Counted from the first letter of the stretch, positions 52,142 to 61,787 are shown. The stretch is DNA of 64,000 bases from Tunturiibacter empetritectus (GCF_014201375.1 NZ_JACHDZ010000001.1:1095206-1159205), one strand, 5' to 3'. Notes: a model not told the origin generated them from the letters alone. Numbers and translations: made by a program.

Positions 52142-53452
52142 ATGAAGAAGGTAGTCGTTGCGTCTCTCCTGGCGGTCGCTAGCATGGCAAGTGTTGCGGG
52201 ACCCCTTTTAGCACAAACCCAGGTAAGTCTTGGTTCCAACGCGCAGGCAGCGAGCGGCGGCGTACAGTTATCGCCAGCCGAGTACAAAGCCTACAACGAT
52301 GCGATCAGCCAGACCACGCCCCAGACCAAAGCGCCCGCGATCGAAGCTTATCTGACGGCATATCCGCAGTCCCCGGTGAAGGCCTCTGTGCTGGAGCAGC
52401 TGATGTTGTCGTATGCTGCGTTCGATCCGGCCAAGACGCTGGATGCAGCGGATCGGCTGTTGCAGGTGGACCCCAACAATCTGCGCGCCCTTACCTTCGA
52501 GGTCTACTTCCGGAAACAACAGGGTGATCAGGCGACCGACCCAGCCGCGAAGCAGGCGGCACTGGACAAGGCTGCTGAGTTTGGGCAGAAGGGGCTGGCA
52601 GTTACGACCAAACCGGCAGATATGAGCGATGCAGACTTCGCCAAGGTCAAAGATGCCGCGACGCCGGTTTTCTATGGCGCGATTGGTGCGGCTGCTTTGA
52701 ATAAGAAAGATACCGCTACCGCGATCACGAACTACAAGGCTGAACTGGCCAGTGTCCCGGTTGCCCAGACCCAAACCCCCGGTGTGCTCTTGCAGGACAC
52801 CTTTATTCTGGGGCAAGCCTACTATCAGTCAACTCCCCCGGACTATGTGAACTGCACCTGGTACACGTCGCGCGCCGCAGCCTTTGCTCCAGAGCCATAC
52901 AAGAGCCAGATGATGCCTCTGGCGAAGTTCTGCTACAAGAAATACCACGGTGCCGACGATGGCTACGATGCAGTGACGGCTGCGGTGCAGACGAACCTAA
53001 ATCCACCGGCTGACTTCAAAATTAAGCCAGCTCCATCGCCTGCCGATATCGTCGCAGGGGTTATCTCGAGTACTCCGGATCTTTCCACACTCGCGATCAG
53101 TGACAAGGAGTTCATTCTGGCGAATGGCAAGCCTGAGGATGCTGCAAAAGTATGGGACACAATGAAGGGTAAGTCAGTCCAATTTCCGGATTCGACTGTG
53201 ATCGCTGTCTCCGATACTGCTCTGCAAGTTGCGGTCTCTGACGATGCAGTGCAATCCAAGACGGCGGACTTTACCTTCCAGCTGGCCGCTCCGTTGAAGA
53301 CGCCACCTGCGGTGGGAGCGAAAGTTACCGTGAGCGGCACTTACGCCTCATTTACGCCCAGCCCAATTTTGATTACGATGAGCGATGGGGCGGTGGTCGA
53401 GCCGAAGAAGACTCCGACCAAGGCGCCTGTGCATCATCCAGCTCATCACTAA
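52142..53452 (+). CDS. Secreted TPR-like protein of unknown function
   Basis: A 436-residue exported protein with signal peptide MKKVVVASLLAVASMASVAGPLLAQ. Residues 45-275 alternate helices with TPR-like spacing (APAIEAYLTAYPQSPVKASVLEQLMLSY; ADRLLQVDPNNLRALTFEVYFRKQ; AITNYKAELASVP). The rest (about 300-420) is beta-rich with a DKEFILANGKPEDAAKVWDTMKGKS stretch and ends in a Lys/Pro/His tail (VHHPAHH). I recognise no specific named family. AGGAG precedes the ATG. It is transcribed alone between two terminators. A role in envelope assembly is only suggested by export and repeats. Confidence 0.82.
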   Translation: MKKVVVASLLAVASMASVAGPLLAQTQVSLGSNAQAASGGVQLSPAEYKAYNDAISQTTPQTKAPAIEAYLTAYPQSPVKASVLEQLMLSYAAFDPAKTLDAADRLLQVDPNNLRALTFEVYFRKQQGDQATDPAAKQAALDKAAEFGQKGLAVTTKPADMSDADFAKVKDAATPVFYGAIGAAALNKKDTATAITNYKAELASVPVAQTQTPGVLLQDTFILGQAYYQSTPPDYVNCTWYTSRAAAFAPEPYKSQMMPLAKFCYKKYHGADDGYDAVTAAVQTNLNPPADFKIKPAPSPADIVAGVISSTPDLSTLAISDKEFILANGKPEDAAKVWDTMKGKSVQFPDSTVIAVSDTALQVAVSDDAVQSKTADFTFQLAAPLKTPPAVGAKVTVSGTYASFTPSPILITMSDGAVVEPKKTPTKAPVHHPAHH

Positions 53453-53470
53453 ACTACTGGAAACTACAAC

Positions 53471-53502
53471 AAAAAAGGCAGCCTTGCGGGCTGCCTTTTT
53501 TG
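53471..53502. terminator. Bidirectional intrinsic terminator
   Basis: AAAAAAGGCAGCC, loop, then GGCTGCCTTTTTTG: a 7-bp stem flanked by A- and T-runs, so it can stop transcription from the secreted-protein gene and from the convergent citrate synthase gene. Confidence 0.92.
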
Positions 53503-53577
53503 TTGTGGAAGAGAGTCCAGGGAACTTCGAGCGCACGGTGGCTACGCGAGGGCTTCCGATTAGAGGAAGGTGTATGG

Positions 53578-54711
53578 TTAGCGCTTTTCGATGGGAATGT
53601 AGGTCGCTGGGTAGGCCGGTCCGGTGTAGTCGGCGCGTGGGCGTATGAGGCGGTTGTCGTCGTGCTGTTCTATGACGTGGGCGGCCCAGCCGGAGATACG
53701 GCTGATGGCGAAGATGGGAGTGAAGAGATCGATGTCGATACCGAGGGTGGTGTAGGTAGAAGCAGAGTAGAAATCGACGTTGGCGTTGAGTTTCTTTTCC
53801 TGCTTTACGAAGAGCTCGATCTTGCGGGACAAGTCGAACCACTTGGTGTTGCCTGCGGCTTTGCCCAACTCTTCGGACATGCGGCGGAGATGGGTTGCTC
53901 GGGGATCTTCGGTGTGGTAGACGCGATGGCCGAAGCCTGAGATCTTCTTCTTTTCGGCGAACATCTGCTTGACGTACTCGACGGGATCGGCCCCAGCCTT
54001 GTCGATGGCGTAGAGGAGCCTCATTGTGGCCTCGTTGGCTCCTCCGTGGAGGGGGCCTTTGAGGGCGCCGATGGCACCCGTAATGGCGGAGTGGATGTCT
54101 GCGAGGGTAGCCGCTATGACACGCGCAGCGAAGGTGCTGGCGTTGAGCTCGTGGTCGGCATGAAGGATAAGAGCGATGTCGAAGGCACGGGTGGCGGTGT
54201 CGGAGGGCTTTTCACCGTTGAGCATCCAAAGAAAGTTGGCGGCGTGGGAGAGAGACTTGTCGGCTTCGACGAGGGGCTTGCCCTTGCGGATGCGGTCGAA
54301 GAGAGCGACGATCATCGGGATCTGTGCCGTGAGGCGAAAGGATTTGCGGACGTTCGCGTCATGGGTGCAGTCAGCTTCGTCTGCGTCGTAGATGCTGAGA
54401 AGAGAGACGGCGGTGCGGAGGACTTGCATGGGTGTGGCGTTGGCTGGGACGCTGCGAAGGAAGTCGACGATCTTCGAATTGAGTTCTCGTGCAACGGAAA
54501 GATGGCGGGTAAACTCTGCGAGTTCGGCGGCAGAGGGAAGCTTGCCAAACCAGAGAAGGTAGGTGGTCTCCTCAAAGCTGGAGAACTGAGCGAGTTCGTG
54601 AATATCAATGCCGCGATAGGAGAGAACGCCGGCGTCTCCGTCGATCCAGCAGATAGCAGACGTGGTGGCGACAATGCCTTCCAGGCCTTTCGGTGCGACA
54701 GCGGTAGACAT
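53578..54711 (-). CDS. gltA: Citrate synthase (short, type II-like/PrpC-related)
   Basis: A 377-residue protein. Catalytic residues are visible: the His in LHADHELNAS, the second His in GFGHRVYHTEDPRA and the Asp in NANVDFYSAS. The length and GGANEATMRLL motif fit the dimeric citrate/2-methylcitrate synthase type found outside enterics. It condenses acetyl-CoA (or propionyl-CoA) with oxaloacetate, feeding the TCA cycle. No prp or acn genes are nearby, so citrate synthase is favoured over 2-methylcitrate synthase, but sequence alone cannot settle it. It is a single-gene unit followed by the bidirectional terminator. Confidence 0.9.
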   Translation of the reverse strand: MSTAVAPKGLEGIVATTSAICWIDGDAGVLSYRGIDIHELAQFSSFEETTYLLWFGKLPSAAELAEFTRHLSVARELNSKIVDFLRSVPANATPMQVLRTAVSLLSIYDADEADCTHDANVRKSFRLTAQIPMIVALFDRIRKGKPLVEADKSLSHAANFLWMLNGEKPSDTATRAFDIALILHADHELNASTFAARVIAATLADIHSAITGAIGALKGPLHGGANEATMRLLYAIDKAGADPVEYVKQMFAEKKKISGFGHRVYHTEDPRATHLRRMSEELGKAAGNTKWFDLSRKIELFVKQEKKLNANVDFYSASTYTTLGIDIDLFTPIFAISRISGWAAHVIEQHDDNRLIRPRADYTGPAYPATYIPIEKR

Positions 54712-54828
54712 AAGGCGCTTCTCCAGGGGCGAATTTGATGCGGGCCCAAACTAAGTACATCTGGTTATAGCGCAGCGATGAAACGGTTGTCACGACCGAT
54801 TGGGCGAATATCGGTAATGCTGTGCGAA

Positions 54829-55911
54829 CTAAGGTGATGGGAGCAAGGAGAGGGCTCGCACTGGAGAGAAGGGTGAGATGTCTACGGATGGGGTTTCGCC
54901 AACGATGAATTCTGCCATAACACGTGCGGTGGCTGGCGCGAGGAGAATCCCGTTCCGATAGTGGCCGGTGGCAATGAAGTGATTCGGCTGACCTGGGAGA
55001 ACTCCGAGAAGGGGAAGGCCGTCGGAAGTTGCGGGGCGCAGGCCAGACCAGGCTTCGAGTTGGTGGGCCTTGGAGATGGCGGGAAGGAGAGCGGCGGCGA
55101 GGGATCGGAGACGATCGATGTCGGCCGGATGGACGGCCTTGTCGAAGCCGATATCTTCGACGGTCGCTCCGATGATGGCGCGCCCGGTGGCGGGGCCGGC
55201 TGTGCGAGGGACGATATAAATGTCGGGGGTGCGGAGGACGAAGTGCAGTGGGAGCGATGGGGGCAACGAGACGGAAAACATCTGGCCCTTCTTTGGAGCC
55301 ACCGAAATATTTGGCAGGAGCGAGGTAGCGGCCGCCCAGGCCCCTGTACAGTTGACGAACTGGGCAGCATGAATTGTGCCCTTGGGAGTGGTGATCTCAA
55401 CTGCGTTGTCGATGGAGCGGGTAGAAAAGACGCGAGTGTGCGGTTGGAGGTCGATGGTGGTAGCGCGAACGGCGGCTAGAAGCGCTGAGGCGAGTTGACG
55501 AGGGTCGAGGCTGTGCTCGTCTAGAAGAAGGAATCGATGGTTGCTGGGAGTGAGAGCAGGTAGGAGATGAGCGAGATCTTCGCGGGTGAGTTCGCTATCT
55601 GCAATGGCGATGTCGGGCGGAACGGACTGCAAGGTAGTGTGGGTTTGAAAGGGGACGCGGAGGCCAGAGAGAGTGTGGATGCGGTCGAGGAAGTCGGGGT
55701 AGAGCGAGAGGCTGAGGGCGGAAAGAGACAGGAGCTGGGGCGGATTGTCAGGATCGTGGGCGGCCAGCATACCAGCGGCTGCAGTGGATGATTCAGCGAG
55801 CGGAGCGCCCTGGTCAAACACCGTGACACGGTAACCGCGGTCGTGGAGTTCAAGGGCAAGGGCTAGGCCGATGATTCCGGCTCCAGCGATGCATAGGTCG
55901 GGGTGGTGCAT
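54829..55911 (-). CDS. thiO: Glycine oxidase-type FAD-dependent oxidoreductase (ThiO family)
   Basis: A 360-residue DAO-family flavoprotein. The dinucleotide motif is LCIAGAGIIGLALALELHDRGYRVTVFD (about 6-33), and SSTAAAGMLAAHDPD is the segment typical of ThiO. The substrate domain has FVNCTGAWAA and the C-terminal FAD contact GLRPATSDGLPLLG, with HFIATGHYRNGILLAP matching glycine oxidases. ThiO makes iminoglycine for the thiamin thiazole ring. No other thi genes are adjacent and no TPP riboswitch is visible upstream, so another amino-acid oxidase role is possible. Confidence 0.85.
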   Translation of the reverse strand: MHHPDLCIAGAGIIGLALALELHDRGYRVTVFDQGAPLAESSTAAAGMLAAHDPDNPPQLLSLSALSLSLYPDFLDRIHTLSGLRVPFQTHTTLQSVPPDIAIADSELTREDLAHLLPALTPSNHRFLLLDEHSLDPRQLASALLAAVRATTIDLQPHTRVFSTRSIDNAVEITTPKGTIHAAQFVNCTGAWAAATSLLPNISVAPKKGQMFSVSLPPSLPLHFVLRTPDIYIVPRTAGPATGRAIIGATVEDIGFDKAVHPADIDRLRSLAAALLPAISKAHQLEAWSGLRPATSDGLPLLGVLPGQPNHFIATGHYRNGILLAPATARVMAEFIVGETPSVDISPFSPVRALSLLPSP

Positions 55912-56050
55912 GGAATTAGTTTAGTTGGCTTTGAGGAGAGGTTATAGTTTGGGTGTGTCTGTTTTTAGGCGGATGAGTAGCTTGTGAGCTATGGGTCCGC
56001 GATGCGTCAAAGGAAATGAAGCTTAGGGAAGAGAAGCTTAGGAGAGAGTG

Positions 56051-56878
56051 ATGAGCGAAGAGTACGTGGAGCAGAGGTCGATCTCGGGAGCACTGCTTGG
56101 AGTGGTGGCGGTCGCGTTGCTGGCGGCGCTTGGTGGACTAGTGTGGTGCTACGGTCTGCAGAATCATCTTGCTGCGGCGGAACAGAAGATCGTGGCAGCG
56201 GACCAGAAGAACGTTGAACTGACGGAAAAGCTGGAGGCGACCAACGCACGGCTCCGAGCGACGAGCGAAACGCTGGGGCAGAGCGTTGGTGTTGCACAGA
56301 AACAGATTGAGCAGCGGACTCAGAGCATCATCGCGCAACAGAAGTTTGCGACGGCGAAGCTAGAGGAGGAGGCTGCGAAAAACTCCAAGCAGATTGGCGC
56401 GGTGTCGACCGATGTTGCGAGCGTGAAGACGGATGTGGGCGGCGTTAAGACCGACGTTGCCACGACGAAGTCTGATCTGGAGGCGACCAAGACGCAGTTG
56501 AATCGCGTCGTCGGCGATGCGGGGGTGATGAGCGGGTTGATCGCGACCAATCACGACGAGCTGGAGGTACTGAAACACAAGGGGGATCGGAACTACCTGG
56601 AGTTCACCCTGCAGAAGGGCGCGAAGCCCACGCTGTTGTCGACGATCAAGCTGCAATTGAAGAAGGCGGACGAGAAGCATTCGCGCTACACGTTGAATGT
56701 GAGCTCGGACGACCGCACGATCGAGAAGAAGGATAAAGGGCTGGATGAGCCGGTGCAGTTTTATAACGGCAAGGATCCGGTGCTGTATGAGCTGGTGGTG
56801 AATGTGATTGAGAAGAACAAGGTGTCTGGCTATCTGTCGACGCCGAAGAACGCTGCGAAGGCGACTGCAACCCAATAA
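56051..56878 (+). CDS. Single-pass coiled-coil membrane protein with tandem heptads
   Basis: A 275-residue protein (start at ATG 56051; a GTG one codon earlier is also open). One membrane helix at about residues 11-34 is followed by an Ala/Glu/Gln/Lys coiled coil (40-165). Within it, four tandem 21-base units encode TDVASVK, TDVGGVK, TDVATTK and SDLEATK, an exact heptad array. The C-terminal domain (about 180-270) is globular and beta-rich (RNYLEFTLQKG, SRYTLNVSSDD, YELVVNVIEKNKVSGYL) and not recognised. The layout resembles envelope spacer proteins. Function unknown. Confidence 0.78.
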   Translation: MSEEYVEQRSISGALLGVVAVALLAALGGLVWCYGLQNHLAAAEQKIVAADQKNVELTEKLEATNARLRATSETLGQSVGVAQKQIEQRTQSIIAQQKFATAKLEEEAAKNSKQIGAVSTDVASVKTDVGGVKTDVATTKSDLEATKTQLNRVVGDAGVMSGLIATNHDELEVLKHKGDRNYLEFTLQKGAKPTLLSTIKLQLKKADEKHSRYTLNVSSDDRTIEKKDKGLDEPVQFYNGKDPVLYELVVNVIEKNKVSGYLSTPKNAAKATATQ

Positions 56879-56903
56879 TGACGGGCTCTTTCAGATGCGG
56901 AAA

Positions 56904-56930
56904 GGGGGACGCTTATCGCGTCCCCCTTTC
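56904..56930. terminator. Hairpin terminator shared by two convergent genes
   Basis: GGGGGACGC pairs with GCGTCCCCC over 9 bp. On the plus strand TTTCTG follows; on the minus strand TTTCC follows. It lies between the coiled-coil gene and the convergent microgene. Confidence 0.85.
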
Positions 56931-56947
56931 TGTTTGCCTTGGTTGGA

Positions 56948-57016
56948 TTACTTTTTGGTTGCCTTTTTTGCTGCCTTCTTCGCTGGTGCTTTTTTTGCGG
57001 CTTTCTTAGTTGCCAT
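56948..57016 (-). CDS. 22-residue Lys/Ala-rich histone-tail-like peptide
   Basis: The minus strand encodes a 22-residue peptide beginning MATKKAAKKAPAKK and ending in AAKKATKK, then TAA: 11 Lys, 7 Ala, 2 Thr and 1 Pro besides Met. GGGAGAA lies about 9 bases before the ATG, a near-consensus promoter is at 57107-57079, and a hairpin terminator follows. The PAKKA-type composition matches the C-terminal tails of bacterial histone H1-like and HU-fusion proteins, which neutralise DNA or RNA. A free peptide of this size could bind nucleic acids or membranes; which one is unknown. An upstream in-frame stop rules out a longer protein. Confidence 0.7.
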   Translation of the reverse strand: MATKKAAKKAPAKKAAKKATKK

Positions 57017-57056
57017 GTGCCTATTCTCCCTAGTGATTAGACATTGACTCTACTAC

Positions 57057-57107
57057 TAGCTGCATTGCAGCTAACGAAGGTATAGATTTACGAAATTTCA
57101 CTGTCAA
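57057..57107 (-). promoter_or_regulatory. Promoter and leader hairpin of the microgene
   Basis: On the minus strand TTGACA (57107-57102), 17 bases, TATACC (57084-57079). The transcript would begin near 57072, at the palindrome TAGCTGCATTGCAGCTA (57073-57057, 7-8 bp stem), so the message likely carries a 5' hairpin. This is the best sigma-70 promoter seen in the window. The remaining bases up to the thiolase start at 57475 hold no recognised feature. Confidence 0.72.
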
Positions 57108-57474
57108 GCAAAAAATGAAGGAGAGGCAAATTCTTTTTTGCATGGGGAGTTCGAAAGGATGTGAGTTCTGTGCCGGACATTCGTTCCAGAGCCGCGTGGA
57201 GCGATGGCGGCTCGCGAATCTTGAGAGATTAGGCGTTGGGTTGAGTACGACCTTTGTGTGATCGGAGTGACGAAGAGAAATGCAAAAGTTGTCATGCAAT
57301 TCGAAGTTCTTTGAATCTTTGTTAGAGGCAGACGGATTCGAGGACATGCACATGGCAATGACAAAAAGGCATCGTGTTGTGAACGAAGCTTTGTCTTTCG
57401 CTGCGGGACGCGGGGATTACCGGTTGGTGCGAAGTCCAGCCAGAGGAGTAAAGTTTCATCGAGGTATTCGATTG

Positions 57475-58656
57475 ATGAAGGATGTTGTGATTGTTGCTGC
57501 GGTGCGGACGCCAGTGGGGAAGTTTCAAGGGGCGTTTGCGGAGATGACGGCGGTAGAGCTTGGTGCGATCGCGGTCCGCGAGGCGGTGAAGCGTGCTGGG
57601 ATTGACGCAGCGAGCGTGGATGAGTGTTTGATGGGATGCGTGCTTCCTGCGGGGCTGGGACAGAACCCGGCTCGACAGGCGGCGTTACAGGGCGGGCTGC
57701 CGGATACGGTTTCGGCGATGACGATCAATATGGTGTGCGGGTCGGGTTTGAAGGCCGTGGCGCTGGCGGCGCAGGCGGTGATGGCTGGCGATGCCGAAGT
57801 TGTGGTGGCTGGGGGGATGGAGTCGATGTCCAACGCACCTTATCTGCTGCCGCAGGGACGGAAGGGATTCCGAATGGGCGACGCAGTCGTGGTGGATTCG
57901 ATGGTGAAAGATGGCCTATGGTGCGCCTGTGAGGACTATCACATGGGCATTACGGGGGAGAACGTCGCAGAAAAGCATTCGATTACGCGCGAAGAGCAGG
58001 ATGCTTATGCGCTCGCTTCGCACCGCAAAGCGAGTGCTGCCTGGAAGGAGGGGCGGTTCGACGCGGAGGTGGTGTCGGTGACCGTGCCAGGGAAGAAGGG
58101 TGCGGTCACCGTGGTGTCGCGGGATGAGAGTGTACGGGAGGACGCTTCGGCCGAGGCGCTTGCTGCCTTGAAGCCGGCCTTCAGGAAGGATGGGACTGTG
58201 ACCGCGGGAAACGCACCAGGTGTGAATGATGCGGCTGCGGCGGTGGTGGTGATGTCGGCGAAGCGGGCCCAGGAACTGGGTTTGAAGCCGATGGTGACGA
58301 TCAAGGCGCAGGCTACGAGCGGAGTTGCTCCGAAGTGGGTGATGCTCGCTCCGGTAACTGGAGTCCGGAGAGTATTAGAGAGAGCTGGGTGGGAGCGGGA
58401 TGAAGTGGATTTGTTCGAGTTGAATGAAGCGTTCAGCGTTCAAGCCCTGGGAGTGATGAGGGAGTTAGGGCTGGATGCCGGGAAAGTGAATGTGAATGGC
58501 GGGGCGGTGGCGATTGGACATCCTATAGGAGCGAGCGGTGCGCGAGTTCTGGTGACGCTGATCTACGAGATGATGCGAAGGGACGCGAAGAAAGGGGTAG
58601 CGGCACTCTGTCTGGGCGGAGGAAATTCCGTGGCGCTGGCAATAGGACGAGGATAG
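57475..58656 (+). CDS. Acetyl-CoA C-acetyltransferase (thiolase)
   Basis: A 393-residue thiolase. The ATG at 57475 is chosen because it begins the family sequence ([17 protein letters not shown]); the frame runs upstream to 57280 but without homology. The catalytic triad is in place: C88 in [11 protein letters not shown]349 in [12 protein letters not shown] and C379 in ALCLGGGNS. It is the biosynthetic-type thiolase length, condensing or cleaving acetoacetyl-CoA; no fatty-acid or PHB genes are adjacent. A GAGG lies about ten bases before the ATG. Confidence 0.93.
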   Translation: MKDVVIVAAVRTPVGKFQGAFAEMTAVELGAIAVREAVKRAGIDAASVDECLMGCVLPAGLGQNPARQAALQGGLPDTVSAMTINMVCGSGLKAVALAAQAVMAGDAEVVVAGGMESMSNAPYLLPQGRKGFRMGDAVVVDSMVKDGLWCACEDYHMGITGENVAEKHSITREEQDAYALASHRKASAAWKEGRFDAEVVSVTVPGKKGAVTVVSRDESVREDASAEALAALKPAFRKDGTVTAGNAPGVNDAAAAVVVMSAKRAQELGLKPMVTIKAQATSGVAPKWVMLAPVTGVRRVLERAGWERDEVDLFELNEAFSVQALGVMRELGLDAGKVNVNGGAVAIGHPIGASGARVLVTLIYEMMRRDAKKGVAALCLGGGNSVALAIGRG

Positions 58657-58828
58657 AGTTTCATTACCAATAATTTCATTAGGAGGACAACTGTAGTTCG
58701 TGAAACAAACATCTTACGCGCCTATCTATAGGTCTCTAGATGGGTGTGTATGTAAAACCCCGGGCCCTGCAATTTGATTCCTGATTTTGACTCAAAAGTA
58801 CCTAACTTTGGTCTAAAAAGGAGAGTTT

Positions 58829-60034
58829 ATGGCGGGTTCTATCGTGGAAAGCCTCATGGGACTGTTGGGTCCTCAGGTTCTTGGTCCAGTGGCTTCGCAG
58901 CTTGGAGAGTCTACTGACACTGTCCAACGTGGTCTCCAGACTGGGTCTGCCGCTATGCTCGCGGGTCTTGTCGCTAAGATCGGCCAACCTGGATTTTTGG
59001 GACAGATATTTAGCCTTATTACAAACCCCGCGAACGGTCCAAGCGCTCTTTCAGGCCTGACGTCGAATCTGGGATCGTTGGCCTCGGGCGCTACGTCCTC
59101 TCCGGTTGCGAATCTTGGCAGCCAGTTTCTATCAAGCATCTTTGGCTCCAATATGTCGTCAGTGACCGATTCGATCGGTCGGTCGGTAGGTGTTTCGAGC
59201 GGCAAGGCAGGATCACTCCTGGCTATGGCTGCTCCTCTGGTACTTGGAGTTTTAGGGCAGCATGTTCGTCAAAATAATTTGAGTGCCGCCGACCTTGGTT
59301 CGACATTGAAGGCCGAGGCTCCAAGCTTCCAGCGGTTCCTGCCTGCAGGACTCGGTAGCCTGATGGGCGGCGCTTCGAATCTCGCTTCGAATGTGACAGC
59401 AGCAGTCCCGAAGGTTGCTACTGGCAATCGTTGGTTGTGGCCCGCTGTTCTGCTGGCTGCGTTGTTGCTTTGTCTGTTTTGGTTCTTCAATCGAACCAAG
59501 GCACCAGTCAGTGACGCGGTGCAACCTGCTTCGACTGCGGCTGCCGATGCGGGCTCCTCGGCTGCTTCAGCTCTTGGGGATTTTTTCAAGACGAAGTTGC
59601 CGGATGGGGTCGAATTGAATATTCCCCGATTCGGTATTGAGAGCAAACTGATCAGTTTCCTGGGAGACTCTTCTAAACCGGTAGATACAACAACTTGGTT
59701 TAATTTTGACCGCCTGCTGTTCGACACCGGTAAAGCTACTCTGCAGCCATCTTCACAGGAGCAGCTCGGCAATATTGCTGCGATTCTAAAAGCCTATCCC
59801 AACGTTCATGTGAAGCTTGGTGGCTATACCGACAACACTGGAAACGCGGCAGCGAATGTCGCTCTCTCCGATGCGCGTGCTAAGAATGTGATGGATGCTT
59901 TGGTGGCAGCAGGGGTCGCTCCGTCGCGGCTTGAGTCCAAAGGCTATGGGGATGAGCATCCAGTTGGCGACAATGCCACTGAAGAGGGACGGGCCCAGAA
60001 TCGCCGTATCTCGCTGCTGGTGACGCATAAGTAG
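58829..60034 (+). CDS. DUF937-OmpA fusion protein
   Basis: A 401-residue protein with two parts. The N-terminal half (about 1-180) is Gly/Ser/Leu-rich and matches DUF937 (MGLLGPQVLGPVASQLGES; AMAAPLVLGVLGQHV), normally found in stand-alone proteins. A single membrane helix lies at about 197-217 (WLWPAVLLAALLLCLFWFF). The C-terminal OmpA/MotB domain (about 285-400) has FNFDRLLFDTGKATLQPSS, VKLGGYTDNTGNAAAN, SDARAKNVMDALVAAGV and AQNRRISLLV, the peptidoglycan-binding fold. The topology places DUF937 in the cytoplasm and OmpA in the periplasm. AAAAAGGAG precedes the ATG; a terminator follows. Confidence 0.88.
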   Translation: MAGSIVESLMGLLGPQVLGPVASQLGESTDTVQRGLQTGSAAMLAGLVAKIGQPGFLGQIFSLITNPANGPSALSGLTSNLGSLASGATSSPVANLGSQFLSSIFGSNMSSVTDSIGRSVGVSSGKAGSLLAMAAPLVLGVLGQHVRQNNLSAADLGSTLKAEAPSFQRFLPAGLGSLMGGASNLASNVTAAVPKVATGNRWLWPAVLLAALLLCLFWFFNRTKAPVSDAVQPASTAAADAGSSAASALGDFFKTKLPDGVELNIPRFGIESKLISFLGDSSKPVDTTTWFNFDRLLFDTGKATLQPSSQEQLGNIAAILKAYPNVHVKLGGYTDNTGNAAANVALSDARAKNVMDALVAAGVAPSRLESKGYGDEHPVGDNATEEGRAQNRRISLLVTHK

Positions 60035-60061
60035 CAATCCGTTGGAGAGATTGTGTAAGGG

Positions 60062-60095
60062 GCCGATGCAAAGTTTGTATCGGCTTTCTTATTTT
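60062..60095 (+). terminator. Intrinsic terminator after the DUF937-OmpA gene
   Basis: GCCGATGCAAA pairs with TTGTATCGGC (10 bp with one G-T pair, 3-base loop) and is followed by TTTCTTATTTTT. Confidence 0.9.
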
Positions 60096-60157
60096 TGGAG
60101 AACGAAGGCAGTTATGTTTGAAGGCGCCAGCTTGTCAAAGATAGTCGAGCGACGTCA

Positions 60158-61609
60158 CTAGCACTCGATGATGTTGAGGGCGAGGCCGGCAAGCGAGGTT
60201 TCTTTGTATCGGGATTGCATGTCGAGGCCGGTCTGATACATGGTGGCGATGACCTGATCGAGTGAAAGTTTGTGGTCGCCGGTTTCGTGCATGGCCATGC
60301 GGCAGGCGTTGATGGCTTTGACTGCACCCATGCCGTTGCGCTCGATGCAGGGAATCTGGACAAGGCCGCCAATGGGATCGCAGGTCATACCGAGGTTGTG
60401 CTCCATTGCGATTTCTGCTGCGTGTTCTACTTGCGCGTTCGTACCATTGAGCGCAGCGACCAGTCCGCCTGCGGCCATGCTGCAAGCTACGCCGACCTCT
60501 CCCTGACAGCCTACTTCGGCGCCTGAGATGCTGGCGTTTTCCTTGTACAAAATACCGATGGCAGCAGCGGTAAGAAAGTAGCGGAGGATGCCCTCTTCCT
60601 TTTCTGCTTCGGTTCCTTCGATGAAGCGCATGTAGTAGTTGCCGATGGCAGGGATGACGCCCGCGGCTCCGTTGGTGGGGGCGGTGACGACACGGCCTCC
60701 GGCGGCGTTCTCTTCGTTGACCGCCATGGCGTAGACGGTGACCCAGTCGATGGGGGCCAGAGGGTCTTTGGACCCGATCGTGTTGAGGCGTTCTGCGAGG
60801 CGATGGGCGCGTCGGCGAACGTTGAGTCCTCCGGGGAGGATGCCTTCGGTGGCGATACCACGCTCGGTGCACTGCTCCATGGTTTGCCAGAGGGCGAGGA
60901 TGCTGGCGCGGATCTTGTTCTCGGGGGATTGCGTCGCGGTCGAGGCGGTGGATCGAGGGCGGTTGATGATGATGTTGGGATCGTTGAGCAGGGCGACCTC
61001 GTTCGCCAGGACGAGATCGGAGATGGTGAGGTTGTGTCGCTTCGCGGTGGCGAGGAGGTCTTCGGCGCTGCGAAAGGGGTAGGGAACTGTGCGCGTATCG
61101 GTTGCGGATACTGCGGTGCGCTCGGCCTCGGAGACGATGAAGCCGCCGCCGATAGAGTAGAAGACCTCTTCTACCAACTTTGCGCCTGCGCGGTCGAAGG
61201 CGGTGAAGCGCATCCCGTTGGGGTGCGAGTGGACGGCGGGGTCGGGGTACATCTGGTTGCGGCGGAAGTTGAGGTTCTCGGATTCGGGGAAGGGGATTGT
61301 CTTTTTGCCGTTGAGTGCGAGTGAGCCAGTGGAGCGGATTGCGGCGATCTTGGCTTCGACGGTGGCTGGGTCGACGGTGTCGGGCGCTTCGCCGAGGAGG
61401 CCGAGGAGGATGGCGCGGTCGGTTCCGTGGCCGATGCCGGTGAGGGCGAGCGATCCGTAGAGGTCGACGTTGACCCTTGCGGTTGGTTCAAGGAGATTTT
61501 TTTCCGTGAGTTCGCGGGTGAAGCGGAGGGCTGCGCGCATGGGGCCTACGGTGTGGGAGCTTGAGGGGCCGATGCCGATTTTGAAGAGTTCGAAGAGGCT
61601 GGTGTTCAC
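60158..61609 (-). CDS. sdaA: L-serine ammonia-lyase (single-chain, 4Fe-4S)
   Basis: A 483-residue enzyme that deaminates L-serine to pyruvate. The N-terminal beta domain begins with [23 protein letters not shown], the hallmark of iron-sulphur serine dehydratases. The catalytic alpha domain has the cluster cysteines at C376 ([11 protein letters not shown]), C410 (MTCDPIGG) and C421 (IPCIERN), and a C-terminal cysteine (LNIIEC) that acts as a tail blocking the cluster in homologues. It lies alone; the 950 bases upstream hold a GTTTAC/GTAAAC inverted repeat that may regulate it. Confidence 0.95.
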   Translation of the reverse strand: MNTSLFELFKIGIGPSSSHTVGPMRAALRFTRELTEKNLLEPTARVNVDLYGSLALTGIGHGTDRAILLGLLGEAPDTVDPATVEAKIAAIRSTGSLALNGKKTIPFPESENLNFRRNQMYPDPAVHSHPNGMRFTAFDRAGAKLVEEVFYSIGGGFIVSEAERTAVSATDTRTVPYPFRSAEDLLATAKRHNLTISDLVLANEVALLNDPNIIINRPRSTASTATQSPENKIRASILALWQTMEQCTERGIATEGILPGGLNVRRRAHRLAERLNTIGSKDPLAPIDWVTVYAMAVNEENAAGGRVVTAPTNGAAGVIPAIGNYYMRFIEGTEAEKEEGILRYFLTAAAIGILYKENASISGAEVGCQGEVGVACSMAAGGLVAALNGTNAQVEHAAEIAMEHNLGMTCDPIGGLVQIPCIERNGMGAVKAINACRMAMHETGDHKLSLDQVIATMYQTGLDMQSRYKETSLAGLALNIIEC

Positions 61610-61787
61610 GAGGTTATTGTAGGGGGCTGCGGGTGGCTTTGGCTGGAGGTGCAGGCGTGGGGGATTTTAGCTGCGGTTCCCGGGAGCTCCAGGGCGAGGT
61701 GGCCGAAGGTGGCTATGCATGATTTTGTTGCCATCTTCGTCCCCTCTGGTCCTTCTGCCTTGGGGTACCCCCCTCCTATTACCCGCG

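Noticed and set aside
54829..56047. Possible TPP riboswitch near the ThiO-type gene
   Set aside because: No conserved riboswitch core is readable in the short leader.
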